From Stenotrophomonas maltophilia (lineage in GTDB: Bacteria; Pseudomonadota; Gammaproteobacteria; Xanthomonadales; Xanthomonadaceae), in the NCBI RefSeq assembly GCF_039555535.1, contig NZ_CP154630.1, positions 4,167,001-4,231,000 on the forward strand: a stretch of DNA of 64,000 nucleotides, written 5' to 3'. The notes beneath the pieces are model-generated. The model was given only the letters and a program-made list of their open reading frames with translations. It was not told the DNA's origin and made no database searches. The position numbers were made by a program, and so were the translations under genes. Of this stretch, positions 8,521 through 17,357 are shown piece by piece. How positions within the stretch are numbered: the stretch's first letter is position 1; the number at the start of each line of letters is the position of its first letter.

Positions 8521-9513
8521 ATGATCCTGGACAACGTGGTGTGGGGCTTCGTCGGGTGCGGCAGCGTCACCGAGAAAAAGAGTGGCCCGGCCCTGGCCAG
8601 CACGCCGGGCTCACGGGTAGCGGCAGTGATGCGCCGCAATGCGGCACTGGCTGAAGACTACGCGCGACGCCACGGGGTTCCCCGCTGGTACGCGGATGCC
8701 GATGCGCTCATCGCCGATCCGGAAGTGAACGCGATCTACGTTGCAACGCCCCCCTCCACGCACATGCACTATGCGCTTCAGGCGATTGCAGTGAGCAAGC
8801 CGGTCTACATCGAAAAGCCGATGGCCATGGACCATGGCGAGTGCCAGCGCATCATCGCGGCCAGTGCCCGCAGCGGCGTGCCGGTGTTCGTGGCCTACTA
8901 CCGCCGTGCCCTGCCCCGCTTCGCGAAGGTGAAACAGCTGCTGGACAGCGGCGCGATCGGCACACCGCGCAGCGTGCGCGCCAGCCTGCACCGGCCACAC
9001 TCGATGCAGGCAGCGTCACCGGACTTCTGGCGGACCAATCCCGCGATCTCCGGTGGCGGCCTGTTCGTCGATCTGGGCTCGCACACGCTGGATCTGCTCG
9101 ACCATCTGCTGGGGCCTTTGATCGATGTCCATGGCCTGGCCAGTTCGCTGACCGGTGCCTACGCCGCCGAGGACAGTGTCTCGGTGTGCTTCCGTACCGG
9201 CAACGGCGCGCACGGCATCGCGCAATGGAGCTTCTGCGCCTTCCGCCGCCAGGATGAGGTGGAGATCACCGGCGACCGCGGGCAGCTGCGCTTTGCCACC
9301 TTCGAAGACGTTCCGGTCGTGCTGGACACCGATGCCGGCGTGCAGGCGTTCGATATCCCGAACCCGCCGTCGGTCCAGCAGCCTTTGATCGCTTCCATCG
9401 TGGACGAGCTGCGTGGCAACGGGCGCTCACCGTCGACCGGCATCAGCGCCGCGCGCACCAGCGCAGTGATCGATCAGGTGCTACAGGCCTACCGCGTCAG
9501 GCACCCGCACTGA
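8521..9513 (+). CDS. Gfo/Idh/MocA-family NAD(P)-dependent oxidoreductase
   Basis: A 330-residue sugar or cyclitol dehydrogenase-like enzyme. The N-terminal Rossmann fold begins WGFVGCGSVTEKKSGPAL. The conserved catalytic segment EKPMAMD occurs near residue 100, followed by the C-terminal alpha/beta substrate domain with GGGLFVDLGSHTLDLLDHLLG (family His-containing helix). A GAGGA motif precedes the ATG. It follows smeT by 45 bp on the same strand and may be co-transcribed, with a clear terminator after it. The family is certain; the sugar substrate cannot be told from sequence. Confidence 0.88.
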   Translation: MILDNVVWGFVGCGSVTEKKSGPALASTPGSRVAAVMRRNAALAEDYARRHGVPRWYADADALIADPEVNAIYVATPPSTHMHYALQAIAVSKPVYIEKPMAMDHGECQRIIAASARSGVPVFVAYYRRALPRFAKVKQLLDSGAIGTPRSVRASLHRPHSMQAASPDFWRTNPAISGGGLFVDLGSHTLDLLDHLLGPLIDVHGLASSLTGAYAAEDSVSVCFRTGNGAHGIAQWSFCAFRRQDEVEITGDRGQLRFATFEDVPVVLDTDAGVQAFDIPNPPSVQQPLIASIVDELRGNGRSPSTGISAARTSAVIDQVLQAYRVRHPH

Positions 9514-9522
9514 CCAACAACA

Positions 9523-9548
9523 AAAAGGCCGCCTTTCGGCGGCCTTTT
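9523..9548. terminator. Rho-independent terminator after the oxidoreductase gene
   Basis: AAAAGGCCGCC, loop TTTC, GGCGGCCTTTT: a symmetric stem that can terminate transcripts from either side. Confidence 0.85.
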
Positions 9549-9562
9549 CTGTTGCAGTGGGT

Positions 9563-9601
9563 GGGGTCGGAGCCCCTCGCAACGGAGAGGGATCCGACCC
9601 C
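9563..9601. repeat. GGGGTC...GACCCC palindromic repeat
   Basis: GGGGTCGGAGCCCCTC and GAGAGGGATCCGACCCC flank a short loop. This is the first of five members of a second palindrome family in the window (others at 17207, 17295, 23822 and 26584). It lies between convergent genes. Confidence 0.7.
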
Positions 9602-9609
9602 GTCGGACG

Positions 9610-10983
9610 TTACAGGATGTAGCGGCTCAGGTCCGGATCCTGCACCAGCTCACCCAGGTGCGCATCGACGTAGGCGCTGTCGATGGCCAGGGTCTCGCCG
9701 TCGCGGTCCGGTGCCTCGTAGCTGAGCGAATCCAACAGGCGTTCCAGCACGGTGTGAAGGCGACGGGCACCGATGTTCTCCTGGCGCTCGTTCACCTGGA
9801 AGGCGATCTCGGCCAGGCGCTCAATGGCGTCGGCGGTGAAGCTGACCTTGACACCTTCGGTAGCCAGCAGTGCTTCGTACTGCTTGGTCAACGCGGCCTT
9901 CGGCTCGGTCAGGATGCGCACGAAGTCACCCTTGCTCAGCGCGCCCAGCTCGACGCGGATCGGGAAGCGGCCCTGCAGCTCCGGAATCAGATCGCTGGGC
10001 TTGGCCAGGTGGAACGCACCGGAGGCGATGAACAGGATGTGGTCGGTCTTGATCGTGCCGTACTTGGTGGACACGTTGGAGCCTTCCACCAGCGGCAGCA
10101 GATCGCGCTGCACACCTTCGCGCGACACATCGCCACCACCCACGTTGTCACCACGCTTGGCAACCTTGTCGATCTCGTCGATGAACACGATGCCGTGCTG
10201 CTCGCAGGCCTCGATCGCCGCGGTGCGGATGTCGTCTTCGTTGACCAGCTTGCCGGCCTCTTCCTCGATCAGCAGCGGACGCGCGGCCTTGATGGTCAGC
10301 GTGCGCTTGTGCGCCTTGGCGCCACCGCCGAGGTTGGCGAACATCGACTTCAGCTGCTGGCCCATTTCCTCCATGCCCGGCGGGGTCATGATGTCCATGC
10401 TGACATTGGCGGTCAGGTCGAGTTCGATCTCGCGCTCGTCCAGCTCACCGTTGCGCAGCATCTTGCGGAACTTGATGCGGGTCTCGTTGTCCTGCGCCGA
10501 CGGTTCGTTGCGGGCGACTTCCGGATCGAAGCCGATGCCACCGCTGCGGCGCGGCAGCAGCGCATCGAGGATGCGGTCTTCGGCGCGTTCTTCGGCCTGG
10601 GTACGCACGCGCACCTTGGCCTGTTCGCGGTACAGCTTCACTGCGGTATCGGCCAGGTCACGGATGATCTGCTCGACATCCTTGCCGACGTAGCCGACTT
10701 CGGTGAAGCGGGTCGCTTCGACCTTCACGAACGGCGCGTTGGCCAGCGTGGCCAGGCGACGCGCGATCTCGGTCTTGCCGACGCCGGTGGGGCCGATCAT
10801 CAGGATGTTCTTCGGCATCACTTCATTGCGCAGCTCCGGCACCAGCTGCATGCGACGCCAGCGGTTGCGCAGGGCAATGGCCACCGCGCGCTTGGCGTCG
10901 TGCTGGCCCACGATGTGCCGGTCCAGTTCCTGCACGATCTCGCGCGGGGTCATGGTGGCGGAGGAAACTTCGATCTTCGGCAT
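9610..10983 (-). CDS. hslU: ATP-dependent protease ATPase subunit HslU
   Basis: A 457-residue AAA+ unfoldase that feeds substrates to the HslV peptidase in the cytoplasm. It shows [22 protein letters not shown] N-terminal helix, Walker [15 protein letters not shown], the pore motif GYVGKD, the inserted I domain (about 110-240), Walker B VFIDEIDK, and the C-terminal tail DPDLSRYIL that docks into HslV. It lies downstream of hslV with a 94-bp gap holding a SMAG hairpin. The chosen ATG at 10983 gives [16 protein letters not shown]; the internal ATG ten codons later is a possible alternative. Confidence 0.96.
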   Translation of the reverse strand: MPKIEVSSATMTPREIVQELDRHIVGQHDAKRAVAIALRNRWRRMQLVPELRNEVMPKNILMIGPTGVGKTEIARRLATLANAPFVKVEATRFTEVGYVGKDVEQIIRDLADTAVKLYREQAKVRVRTQAEERAEDRILDALLPRRSGGIGFDPEVARNEPSAQDNETRIKFRKMLRNGELDEREIELDLTANVSMDIMTPPGMEEMGQQLKSMFANLGGGAKAHKRTLTIKAARPLLIEEEAGKLVNEDDIRTAAIEACEQHGIVFIDEIDKVAKRGDNVGGGDVSREGVQRDLLPLVEGSNVSTKYGTIKTDHILFIASGAFHLAKPSDLIPELQGRFPIRVELGALSKGDFVRILTEPKAALTKQYEALLATEGVKVSFTADAIERLAEIAFQVNERQENIGARRLHTVLERLLDSLSYEAPDRDGETLAIDSAYVDAHLGELVQDPDLSRYIL

Positions 10984-11009
10984 GGTTGTGCTCACGAATT
11001 CAGATGCAT

Positions 11010-11067
11010 GTAGAGCCGAGCCATGCTCGGCTGACGGGCAGCCCTGCCGAGCATGGCTCGGCACTAC
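11010..11067. repeat. SMAG-type palindrome between hslV and hslU
   Basis: GTAGAGCCGAGCCATGCTCGGCT, spacer, then AGCATGGCTCGGCACTAC. It sits inside the hslVU transcription unit, so it may lower or process the hslU portion of the message. Confidence 0.85.
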
Positions 11068-11077
11068 AGAAGAGCGG

Positions 11078-11629
11078 TCAAAGCTCCTCGACCACCACGT
11101 TGCGGTTGGTGTAGATGCAGATGTCACCGGCGATGCCGATCGCCTCGCTGGCGATGGTGCGTGCATCCAGCTCGGTGTGTGCCATCAGCGCACGCGCAGC
11201 CGAAAGGGCATACGAACCGCCGGAACCGATGGCGATGATGCCGTCCTCCGGCTCGATCACATCGCCGGTGCCGCTGATGATCAGCGAGGTTTCCTTGTCA
11301 GCCACTGCCAGCAGGGCTTCGAGCTTGCCCAGGCGGCGCTCGGTGCGCCAATCCTTGGCCAGCTCGACCGCTGCACGCTGCAGCTGGCCGTGCTTTTCCA
11401 GCTTGGCCTCGAACAGCTCGAACAGGGTGAAGGCGTCGGCGGCGGCACCGGCAAAGCCGGCCAGCACCTGGCCATCACGGCCGAGGCGGCGCACCTTGCG
11501 CGCATTGCCCTTCATCACGGTGTGGCCCAGCGTGACCTGGCCGTCGCCGGCAATGGCCACGTGCTCGCCGCGACGGACGCAGACGATGGTGGTGGCGTGG
11601 AAAACGTTGGGGTTCTGACTGGGGTCCAT
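11078..11629 (-). CDS. hslV: ATP-dependent protease peptidase subunit HslV
   Basis: A 183-residue proteasome-beta-like threonine peptidase that forms the proteolytic core with HslU. The mature N-terminus should be Thr13, in [25 protein letters not shown]. Unlike the E. coli protein, which begins M-TTIV, this one carries a 12-residue leader [12 protein letters not shown] that must be removed to expose the catalytic threonine. The GxxG-type segment [15 protein letters not shown] and C-terminal NVVVEEL are conserved. CCGGAGG lies just upstream of the ATG. It is the first gene of hslVU, 85 bp from xerC. Confidence 0.96.
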   Translation of the reverse strand: MDPSQNPNVFHATTIVCVRRGEHVAIAGDGQVTLGHTVMKGNARKVRRLGRDGQVLAGFAGAAADAFTLFELFEAKLEKHGQLQRAAVELAKDWRTERRLGKLEALLAVADKETSLIISGTGDVIEPEDGIIAIGSGGSYALSAARALMAHTELDARTIASEAIGIAGDICIYTNRNVVVEEL

Positions 11630-11714
11630 GATGCCTCCGGGGTGACAGAACCAGAGGTGGGGACTGCGCTGCGCCCTTCAAGCCACCCGCGACCGCCTGC
11701 CGCAGGGGCAACGT

Positions 11715-12611
11715 TCAGCTTTCTCCGCTGCCCTCGTTGCTGCGTCGACGCTTCGCGCGCGGATGCGCGGCGTCGTAGACCTTGGCCAGGTGCTGGAAGT
11801 CGAGGTGGGTATAGATCTGCGTGGTGGCGATGTCCGCATGGCCAAGCAGTTCCTGCACGCCACGCAGGTCACCGGACGATTCCAGGATATGGCTGGCGAA
11901 ACTGTGCCGCAGCATGTGCGGGTGCACGTGCTTGAACAGGCCCTGGCGTTGCGCCAGCTGGCGGATGCGGATCTGCACCGCGCGTTGGCTGATCGGCCCG
12001 TTGCGGCCGGGAAACACCGGCGAGGCCGGGCCACCACCACTCTCCGTGCGCCACGCCTGCAGCGCTTCGCGCGCCGGCCGGCCGAACGGCACGCGGCGTT
12101 GGCGATTGCCCTTGCCCAGCACGTTGACCAGGCCACTGGCGAAATCCAGGTCGCGCCAGGTCAGCGCGCAGACTTCGCTCAGGCGCAGGCCGGAGGAGTA
12201 GAACAGTTCCAGCAGCGCGCGGTCGCGGCGGCCGAGCTCGCCTTCCGGCTCCAGCTCGACCAGCTGCACGGCTTCGTCGGCGTCGAGGACCTGTGGCAAC
12301 CGGCGCGGTGCGCGCGGTGCCTTCAGCGTCGCCGCCGGGCTGACCTCGATGCGCCCGTGCTTGAGCAGCCAGGCATAGAAGCTCCGGCACGCCGACAACC
12401 GGCGCTGCAGGCTCTTCGCGGACAGGCCACGGCGATGCTCATCGGCAACAAACTGGCGCAGCGCGTCGGCATCGAGTGCCTCCACCGCCACGCCACGCGG
12501 CTCGGCCCAGACCGAGAGCGCATCCAGGTCGCGGCGGTAGGCGTCGAGCGTATGCGCCGACATCCGCCGCTCCACCTGCAGGTGCTGCAGGAAGGCCTGT
12601 ACCGCGCTCAT
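11715..12611 (-). CDS. xerC: Tyrosine recombinase XerC
   Basis: A 298-residue site-specific recombinase that, with XerD, resolves chromosome dimers at dif. The N-terminal SAM-like core-binding domain spans about 1-90 and the catalytic domain 105-290. The catalytic set is visible: Arg in [12 protein letters not shown], Lys in [13 protein letters not shown], His-Leu-Arg in [12 protein letters not shown], His in [10 protein letters not shown], and the nucleophile Tyr in [12 protein letters not shown]. It follows the DUF484 gene by 16 bp, the arrangement seen in many gamma-proteobacteria (dapF-DUF484-xerC), so it is probably part of the lptM-dapF operon. Confidence 0.95.
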   Translation of the reverse strand: MSAVQAFLQHLQVERRMSAHTLDAYRRDLDALSVWAEPRGVAVEALDADALRQFVADEHRRGLSAKSLQRRLSACRSFYAWLLKHGRIEVSPAATLKAPRAPRRLPQVLDADEAVQLVELEPEGELGRRDRALLELFYSSGLRLSEVCALTWRDLDFASGLVNVLGKGNRQRRVPFGRPAREALQAWRTESGGGPASPVFPGRNGPISQRAVQIRIRQLAQRQGLFKHVHPHMLRHSFASHILESSGDLRGVQELLGHADIATTQIYTHLDFQHLAKVYDAAHPRAKRRRSNEGSGES

Positions 12612-12627
12612 CGTCGTGATGTCCTGC

Positions 12628-13302
12628 TCAGCCCGCGAAGCGCTTCAGGCCGGCGACCAGGGCATCGCCCATCATGCGCAGGAACAGCGTGCCCATGCCC
12701 GGATAGAAGCGGTTCGGATCGTGGCTGCCGACCGCAATCAGGCCCACGCCCGGCAGCGGCAGCAGCGCCGTGGTCTGCACTTCCTCGCTGCGCACGCCAT
12801 ACAGCACGGCATTCTTTTCCGGCTGCAGGCGCCCGCAGATCGGCTCGCCGTCCTTCAGGCAGTCGCGGAACGGGCCCAGCTGCGGATCATCGGCGGCGAT
12901 CACCTGCAGCCAGTCGGCCTGCTCCAGCCCGGCCACCGGCGTGTGCACCACCAGCCGTACCAGGTCCCCGGCGAAATCTTCCTGCAGCGAGGCGGCCATC
13001 GCACGCAGGGTATCGGCGGCGTTGTCCTGCTTCATCAGTGCCAGGGTCAGCTGATGCGTGCGCACTGCCAGGCGTTCATTGATCTGGGCGGTGGCGCCCA
13101 GATCGGCCAACCGTCGTGCCAGCTCGCGGTTCTTCTCGCGCAGCACTTCCAGCTGGTAGCTGGCCAGCGACGCGGTCGGACCGTCGTCACGCGGCACCAC
13201 CAGGGTCAGGGCCAGGTCCGGGAACTGCTTGAGGAAGCCCGGATGACGCCGCAACCAGGCAGCGACTTCATGGGCTCCGAGCTTGTCGACGGTTTCGGTC
13301 AT
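12628..13302 (-). CDS. DUF484-family cytoplasmic protein (YigA-like)
   Basis: A 224-residue member of the DUF484 family, whose biochemical role is not established. A predicted coiled segment ([28 protein letters not shown]) precedes a GAF-like domain (about 90-220) ending in [34 protein letters not shown]. Its start overlaps the dapF stop by four bases (ATGA), so the two are translationally coupled. The family is conserved between dapF and xerC in many genera, which suggests a link with cell-wall or chromosome processing, but this is inference. Confidence 0.9.
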   Translation of the reverse strand: MTETVDKLGAHEVAAWLRRHPGFLKQFPDLALTLVVPRDDGPTASLASYQLEVLREKNRELARRLADLGATAQINERLAVRTHQLTLALMKQDNAADTLRAMAASLQEDFAGDLVRLVVHTPVAGLEQADWLQVIAADDPQLGPFRDCLKDGEPICGRLQPEKNAVLYGVRSEEVQTTALLPLPGVGLIAVGSHDPNRFYPGMGTLFLRMMGDALVAGLKRFAG

Positions 13303-14150
13303 GCGATCCACTCCCCTTCGAAGACGAATGCGGTCGGGCCGGCCATCACTACCGGCTGGCCATCGCCCGGCCACTGGATGCGCAGGTCACCACCGGGCAG
13401 GCTGATGCGCGCGTCACGCTGCAGGCGGCCACGCTGCATCAGGGTCACCGCAGCGGCACAGGCACCGCTGCCACAAGCCAGGGTTTCACCGACGCCGCGC
13501 TCATTCACACGCAGACGCGCATGCGCCGGGCCCATCACCTGGGCGAAACCCACGTTCACCGAGCGCGGGAACGATGCATGCTGCTGCAGCAGCGCACCGA
13601 CGCGCTCGACCGGCGCAGCATCGATCAGGCCCACTTCGATCACCGCATGCGGGTTGCCCATCGACACCGCGGCAAATCGCACGCTTTCCCCCTGCAACGG
13701 CAGCAGGTATTCCTCACGCGCGTGGGCGAAGCCCATCAGCGGCACGTTGGCCGGCTCGAAGGCAGGCACGCCCATGGTTACCGCGAACTGGCCCTCGCCC
13801 AGCACCTTCACTTCGTGGCTGGCCAACGGGCTGTCGATGACGAATGCATCGCCCTGCGCACTGCCCTCGCGCACCAGCCAGGCCGCGATGCAGCGCGCGC
13901 CGTTGCCGCACTGCTCGGAGTTGGAACCGTCGGCATTCCAGATGCGGTAGGACGCCACCGAGCCTTCCGCGCGCGGTGCTTCGATGGTCAGGATCTGATC
14001 GCAGCCGACGCCAGTGTGGCGGTCGGCCAGGCGCGCGGCCAGTTCAGGCGTGGGCGGCGCAGTGCCGCCACGCAGGTCGATCACTACGAAATCATTGCCC
14101 GCGCCATGCATCTTGCTGAAGCGCAGCGCCTTGGAACCGGCCTTACTCAT
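13299..14150 (-). CDS. dapF: Diaminopimelate epimerase
   Basis: A 283-residue PLP-independent racemase that converts LL- to meso-diaminopimelate for lysine and peptidoglycan synthesis. It starts [25 protein letters not shown]. Both catalytic cysteines are visible: in [18 protein letters not shown] (base 1) and in [17 protein letters not shown] (base 2). The two-fold symmetric epimerase domains are both present. It overlaps the upstream lptM by 8 bp and the downstream DUF484 gene by 4 bp, so it belongs to a tight operon. Confidence 0.97.
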   Translation of the reverse strand: MSKAGSKALRFSKMHGAGNDFVVIDLRGGTAPPTPELAARLADRHTGVGCDQILTIEAPRAEGSVASYRIWNADGSNSEQCGNGARCIAAWLVREGSAQGDAFVIDSPLASHEVKVLGEGQFAVTMGVPAFEPANVPLMGFAHAREEYLLPLQGESVRFAAVSMGNPHAVIEVGLIDAAPVERVGALLQQHASFPRSVNVGFAQVMGPAHARLRVNERGVGETLACGSGACAAAVTLMQRGRLQRDARISLPGGDLRIQWPGDGQPVVMAGPTAFVFEGEWIA

Positions 14151-14415
14151 TCCCGCCGCCCACCTTCTTCGCAGGCGCAGGCGCCGGTTGGGTGGTCGGT
14201 GCAGCCGGGTCCACGGTCGTGGCCGGCGTGCCGCTGCCCTGGGTCTCCGCCGGGGTCGCTTCGGTCGCGGGCTCGGCAACGGGTTCAACGGTCTCTTCCA
14301 CCGGCACCGGCTTCTGCGGCAGTACCAGCGGGCCCTTGTTGCCGCAGGCGGCGAGGAACAGCAGCGAGGCCGCTGCCAGCGGAATCAGGATGGCGTTTGG
14401 ATGGGGGATCTTCAT
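14143..14415 (-). CDS. lptM: Small lipoprotein LptM (LPS-assembly maturation factor, formerly YifL)
   Basis: A 90-residue lipoprotein. The signal [24 protein letters not shown] ends in lipobox LAA-C, directly followed by the family motif [12 protein letters not shown]. In E. coli this short N-terminal segment assists disulfide maturation of the LptD/E translocon. The remaining ~55 residues are a low-complexity Pro/Ala/Glu/Thr tail, longer than in E. coli. It is encoded just upstream of dapF, the usual place for this gene, and ends inside dapF. Confidence 0.85.
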   Translation of the reverse strand: MKIPHPNAILIPLAAASLLFLAACGNKGPLVLPQKPVPVEETVEPVAEPATEATPAETQGSGTPATTVDPAAPTTQPAPAPAKKVGGGNE

Positions 14416-14449
14416 GCCCCGAGTATAGCCATTGGCGGCTGAGCGGTAG

Positions 14450-14536
14450 GTAGAGTCGACTGTTAGTCGACTGCTCTTCGATCAGATAGCGAAAACCCCG
14501 CGCTGCGCGCGATAGTCGACTAACAGTCGACTCTAC
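14450..14536. repeat. SMAG-type double palindrome (GTAGAGTCGACTG type)
   Basis: GTAGAGTCGACTGTTAGTCGAC, a 40-bp spacer, then the inverted GTCGACTAACAGTCGACTCTAC. It closes the gap upstream of lptM and after the YbaN-like gene. Near copies occur at 49285 and 58017. Confidence 0.9.
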
Positions 14537-14574
14537 CCCTTGCCGCCCCCATGGGGGCCGCTGGCGGGCCATGT

Positions 14575-15000
14575 TCAGCCCTCCGACGGTGGCAACGGCC
14601 GGGTCCACAGCCAGATCGCCACCACGGTCATGCTGCCGATCGAGAACCACTTCACCCAGGCGATCGGCACGCACCACAGCATGATGCCGGCACATACCGC
14701 CATCGTGATCGTGGCCATCCACTTGCCGTAGCGGCTGACCGCCCCGTGCGCCTGCCAGTTGGCGATGGCCGGACCGAAGCGCGGATGCTGCAGCAGCCAA
14801 GTGTGCAGGCGCTCGGAGCCGCGCGAAGCGGCCCAGGCCGAAATCAGGATGAATACGGTGGTCGGCAGGCCCGGCACGAAGATGCCGACGATGCCGGTGC
14901 CAAGGCTGACGTAGGCCAGCAGCCACCACGCCCAGCGGAAACGCACCACGCGCGGTGGCGTGGTGGCGTCGCGTGGGGCGGAAGGATCTGGCGCGCTCAT
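14575..15000 (-). CDS. YbaN/DUF454-family inner-membrane protein
   Basis: A 141-residue small membrane protein of the DUF454 (YbaN) family, function unknown. It has three or four hydrophobic segments: WAWWLLAYVSLGTGIVGIFVPGLPTTVFILISAWAASRG (two helices around the conserved PGLPTT motif) and MATITMAVCAGIMLWCVPIAW with IGSMTVVAIWLWT near the end. The conserved sequence HPRFGPAIANWQAHGAVSRYGK lies between the helix pairs. It is a single gene between SMAG repeats and the S9 peptidase, read on the same strand as the peptidase. Confidence 0.85.
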   Translation of the reverse strand: MSAPDPSAPRDATTPPRVVRFRWAWWLLAYVSLGTGIVGIFVPGLPTTVFILISAWAASRGSERLHTWLLQHPRFGPAIANWQAHGAVSRYGKWMATITMAVCAGIMLWCVPIAWVKWFSIGSMTVVAIWLWTRPLPPSEG

Positions 15001-15054
15001 GGCCGCAAGGATACCGGTTCAGGGTGCCCGGCAGTGCCCGGCACCCTGTCGCGA

Positions 15055-17166
15055 TCACGGCTGGGCGATGCCCAGCTGCTGCAGCACGAACGCGTACGAC
15101 TCGGACAGCTCGCGGTAACGCTGGAAGCGCCCCGACTTGCCGCCGTGGCCGGCTTCCATGTTGGTGCGGAACAGGATCGGGTAATGGCCGGTGTTGTCGT
15201 CACGCAGCTTGGCCACCCACTTGGCCGGTTCCCAGTACTGCACCTGCGAATCCCACAGGCCGGTGCCCACGAACAGCGCCGGATAGGCCTGCTTCTTCAC
15301 GTTGTCGTAGGGCGAGTAGGACAGCATGTAGTCGTAGTACGGCTTCTGCTCCGGGTTGCCCCACTCGTCGTACTCGTTGGTGGTCAGCGGAATGGTCGGG
15401 TCGAGCATGGTGGTGACCACGTCGACGAACGGCACCTGCGCCACCATCACGCGGTAGTCCTGCGGCGCCTGGTTGGCTACCGCGCCCATCAGCAGGCCAC
15501 CGGCACTGCCTCCGGATGCCGCCACGCGATCCTTCGCCGCCCAGCCCTGCGCCACCAGGGCACGGGTGACGTCGATGAAGTCGTTGAAGGTGTTCTGCTT
15601 GTGCAGCAGCTTGCCGTTCTCGTACCAGTCGCGGCCCATTTCCTGGCCACCACGGATGTGGGCAATGGCATACACCACGCCACGGTCGAGCAGGCTCACC
15701 GCGGTCTGGTTGAAGTACGGGTCCATCGACATGCCGTAGCTGCCATAGGCGTACTGGAACAGCGCGCCCTTGCCGTCCTTCTTGTAGCCCTTGCGGTAGA
15801 CCAGCGACACCGGCACCTTCACGCCATCGCGCGCGGTGATCCAGACGCGGTCGGTTTCGTACTTCGACGCGTCATAGCCGATCACCGGCTGCACCTTCAG
15901 CTGGCGACGCTCACCGGTGGCGGTATTCAGTTCGAACACCGTGGTCGGGGTGGTCATCGAGGTGTAGATGTAACGCAGCCACGGCGTGTCGGCTTCGGTA
16001 TTGTCGCCCAGGCCCATCGAATACGCCGGCTCATCGGCCTTCACGTAGTCGCTGCGGCCGTCCTTGAAAAGCAGGCGGATGCGCTCCAGGCCTTCGGAAC
16101 GTTCGGCGATGGCGGTGTAGCTGTCGAACAGTTCGAAGCCCTCGATGAACACGGCATCGTCATGCGCGATCCAGTCCTTCCACTGCGCGCGCGAGGTGGC
16201 ATCGGTGGGTGCGGTGACCAGCTTGAAGTTCTTCGCACCGTCGTTGGTGCGGATCACCCAGCGGCCATCGTAGTGGTCGGCGTCGTACTCGACGTCGCGC
16301 TGGCGCGGCGCCAGCACGGTGAAGGTGGTCGGGTCGCTGGCGGGTGCATATCGCTCTTCCGAGGACACCGTGCTGTGCACGCCGATGGTGATGAAGCGAT
16401 CGTCGCGGGTGCGGCCGATGCCCATGTAGAAGCTGTCGTCCTTCTCCTCGTAGACGACGGTGTCGGCGCTGGCCGGGGTGCCCAGCACGTGCTTCTTCAC
16501 GCGCACGGTCAGCAACGTTTCCGGATCGTTCTCGACGTACAGCACGGTGCGGTTGTCGTCGGCCCAGACCAGGTCGCCGGAGCTGCCGGTGATCACGTCG
16601 GGCAGCACCTTGCCGGTGGCCAGGTCCTTGAAGCGGATCGTGTACTGGCGGCGACCGACGTCATCATCGGCCCAGGCCAGCAGCTGGTTGTCCTGACTCA
16701 CTTCCATCGAGCCGACGCTGAAGTAGCCCTTGCCGGCAGCCATCGCATTGACGTCCAGCAGGACTTCTTCGGCCGCGTCCATGCTGCCCTTGCGGCGCGC
16801 ATGGATCGGGTAGTCCTGGCCGGTCTCGAAGCGGCTGTAGTACCAGTAGCCGCGCTCACGCGCCGGCACGCTGGAATCGTCCTGCTTGATGCGGCCGACG
16901 ATCTCCTTGTACAGGGTGTCTTCCAGTGGCTTCAGCGGTGCCAGCAGCTGGTCGGCATAGGCATTCTCGGCCTGCAGGTAGGCCAGCATGTCCTTGTTCT
17001 CGCGCTTGTCGTCGCGCAGCCAGTAGTAGTCATCGCTGCGGGTCGCGCCGAACGGCGCCTTGACCACATGCGGGTGCTTGGCGGCATCCGGCGGAACAGG
17101 CAGGGGGGCGGCGTTGGCAGTGGTGGTCATCAGGCTGGCAAGCAACAGGCAGAGGGTAGGTTTCAT
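15055..17166 (-). CDS. Exported S9A peptidase, oligopeptidase B-like
   Basis: A 703-residue serine peptidase of the prolyl oligopeptidase clan, closest in layout to oligopeptidase B (cleavage after Arg/Lys). A signal peptide, MKPTLCLLLASLMTTTANAA, predicts a periplasmic protein, unlike the cytoplasmic E. coli PtrB. The seven-bladed propeller spans about 80-420 and the alpha/beta hydrolase domain 430-703. The catalytic triad is visible: Ser in AASGGSAGGLLMGAV, Asp in GLWDSQVQYWEP, and His in NMEAGHGGKSGRF. The start was placed at the ATG preceding the signal peptide. It may degrade peptides for nutrition or turn over basic peptides; this is inference. Confidence 0.9.
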   Translation of the reverse strand: MKPTLCLLLASLMTTTANAAPLPVPPDAAKHPHVVKAPFGATRSDDYYWLRDDKRENKDMLAYLQAENAYADQLLAPLKPLEDTLYKEIVGRIKQDDSSVPARERGYWYYSRFETGQDYPIHARRKGSMDAAEEVLLDVNAMAAGKGYFSVGSMEVSQDNQLLAWADDDVGRRQYTIRFKDLATGKVLPDVITGSSGDLVWADDNRTVLYVENDPETLLTVRVKKHVLGTPASADTVVYEEKDDSFYMGIGRTRDDRFITIGVHSTVSSEERYAPASDPTTFTVLAPRQRDVEYDADHYDGRWVIRTNDGAKNFKLVTAPTDATSRAQWKDWIAHDDAVFIEGFELFDSYTAIAERSEGLERIRLLFKDGRSDYVKADEPAYSMGLGDNTEADTPWLRYIYTSMTTPTTVFELNTATGERRQLKVQPVIGYDASKYETDRVWITARDGVKVPVSLVYRKGYKKDGKGALFQYAYGSYGMSMDPYFNQTAVSLLDRGVVYAIAHIRGGQEMGRDWYENGKLLHKQNTFNDFIDVTRALVAQGWAAKDRVAASGGSAGGLLMGAVANQAPQDYRVMVAQVPFVDVVTTMLDPTIPLTTNEYDEWGNPEQKPYYDYMLSYSPYDNVKKQAYPALFVGTGLWDSQVQYWEPAKWVAKLRDDNTGHYPILFRTNMEAGHGGKSGRFQRYRELSESYAFVLQQLGIAQP

Positions 17167-17206
17167 GAAATAAGGCTCCAGGCGCATCAATGCAATGGTC
17201 TTCGAC

Positions 17207-17244
17207 GGGGTCAGATCCCTTTTCCCGAAAAGGGATCTGACCCC
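17207..17244. repeat. GGGGTC...GACCCC palindromic repeat
   Basis: GGGGTCAGATCCCTTTTC, short loop, GAAAAGGGATCTGACCCC: a perfect hairpin just upstream of the S9 peptidase gene. Confidence 0.75.
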
Positions 17245-17294
17245 AATCGCGGCGATGCGGCAACCCTGCGGATCGTCATGGTGCGGCTCCTGCT

Positions 17295-17334
17295 GGGGTC
17301 AGAGCCCTTTTGCGTGCAAAAGGGATCCGACCCC
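17295..17334. repeat. GGGGTC...GACCCC palindromic repeat
   Basis: GGGGTCAGAGCCCTTTTG and CAAAAGGGATCCGACCCC around a short loop. It is the second copy in the 190-bp gap between the divergent peptidase and aminotransferase genes, ending 23 bp before the aminotransferase start. Confidence 0.75.
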
Positions 17335-17357
17335 AGCGCGCGGCGTACCATGGGCGC

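Noticed and set aside
17207..17334. Two GGGGTC palindromes as a simple terminator pair
   Set aside because: They lie between divergent gene starts, where a terminator has no transcript to end, and the same sequences recur elsewhere, so they are better treated as repeats.
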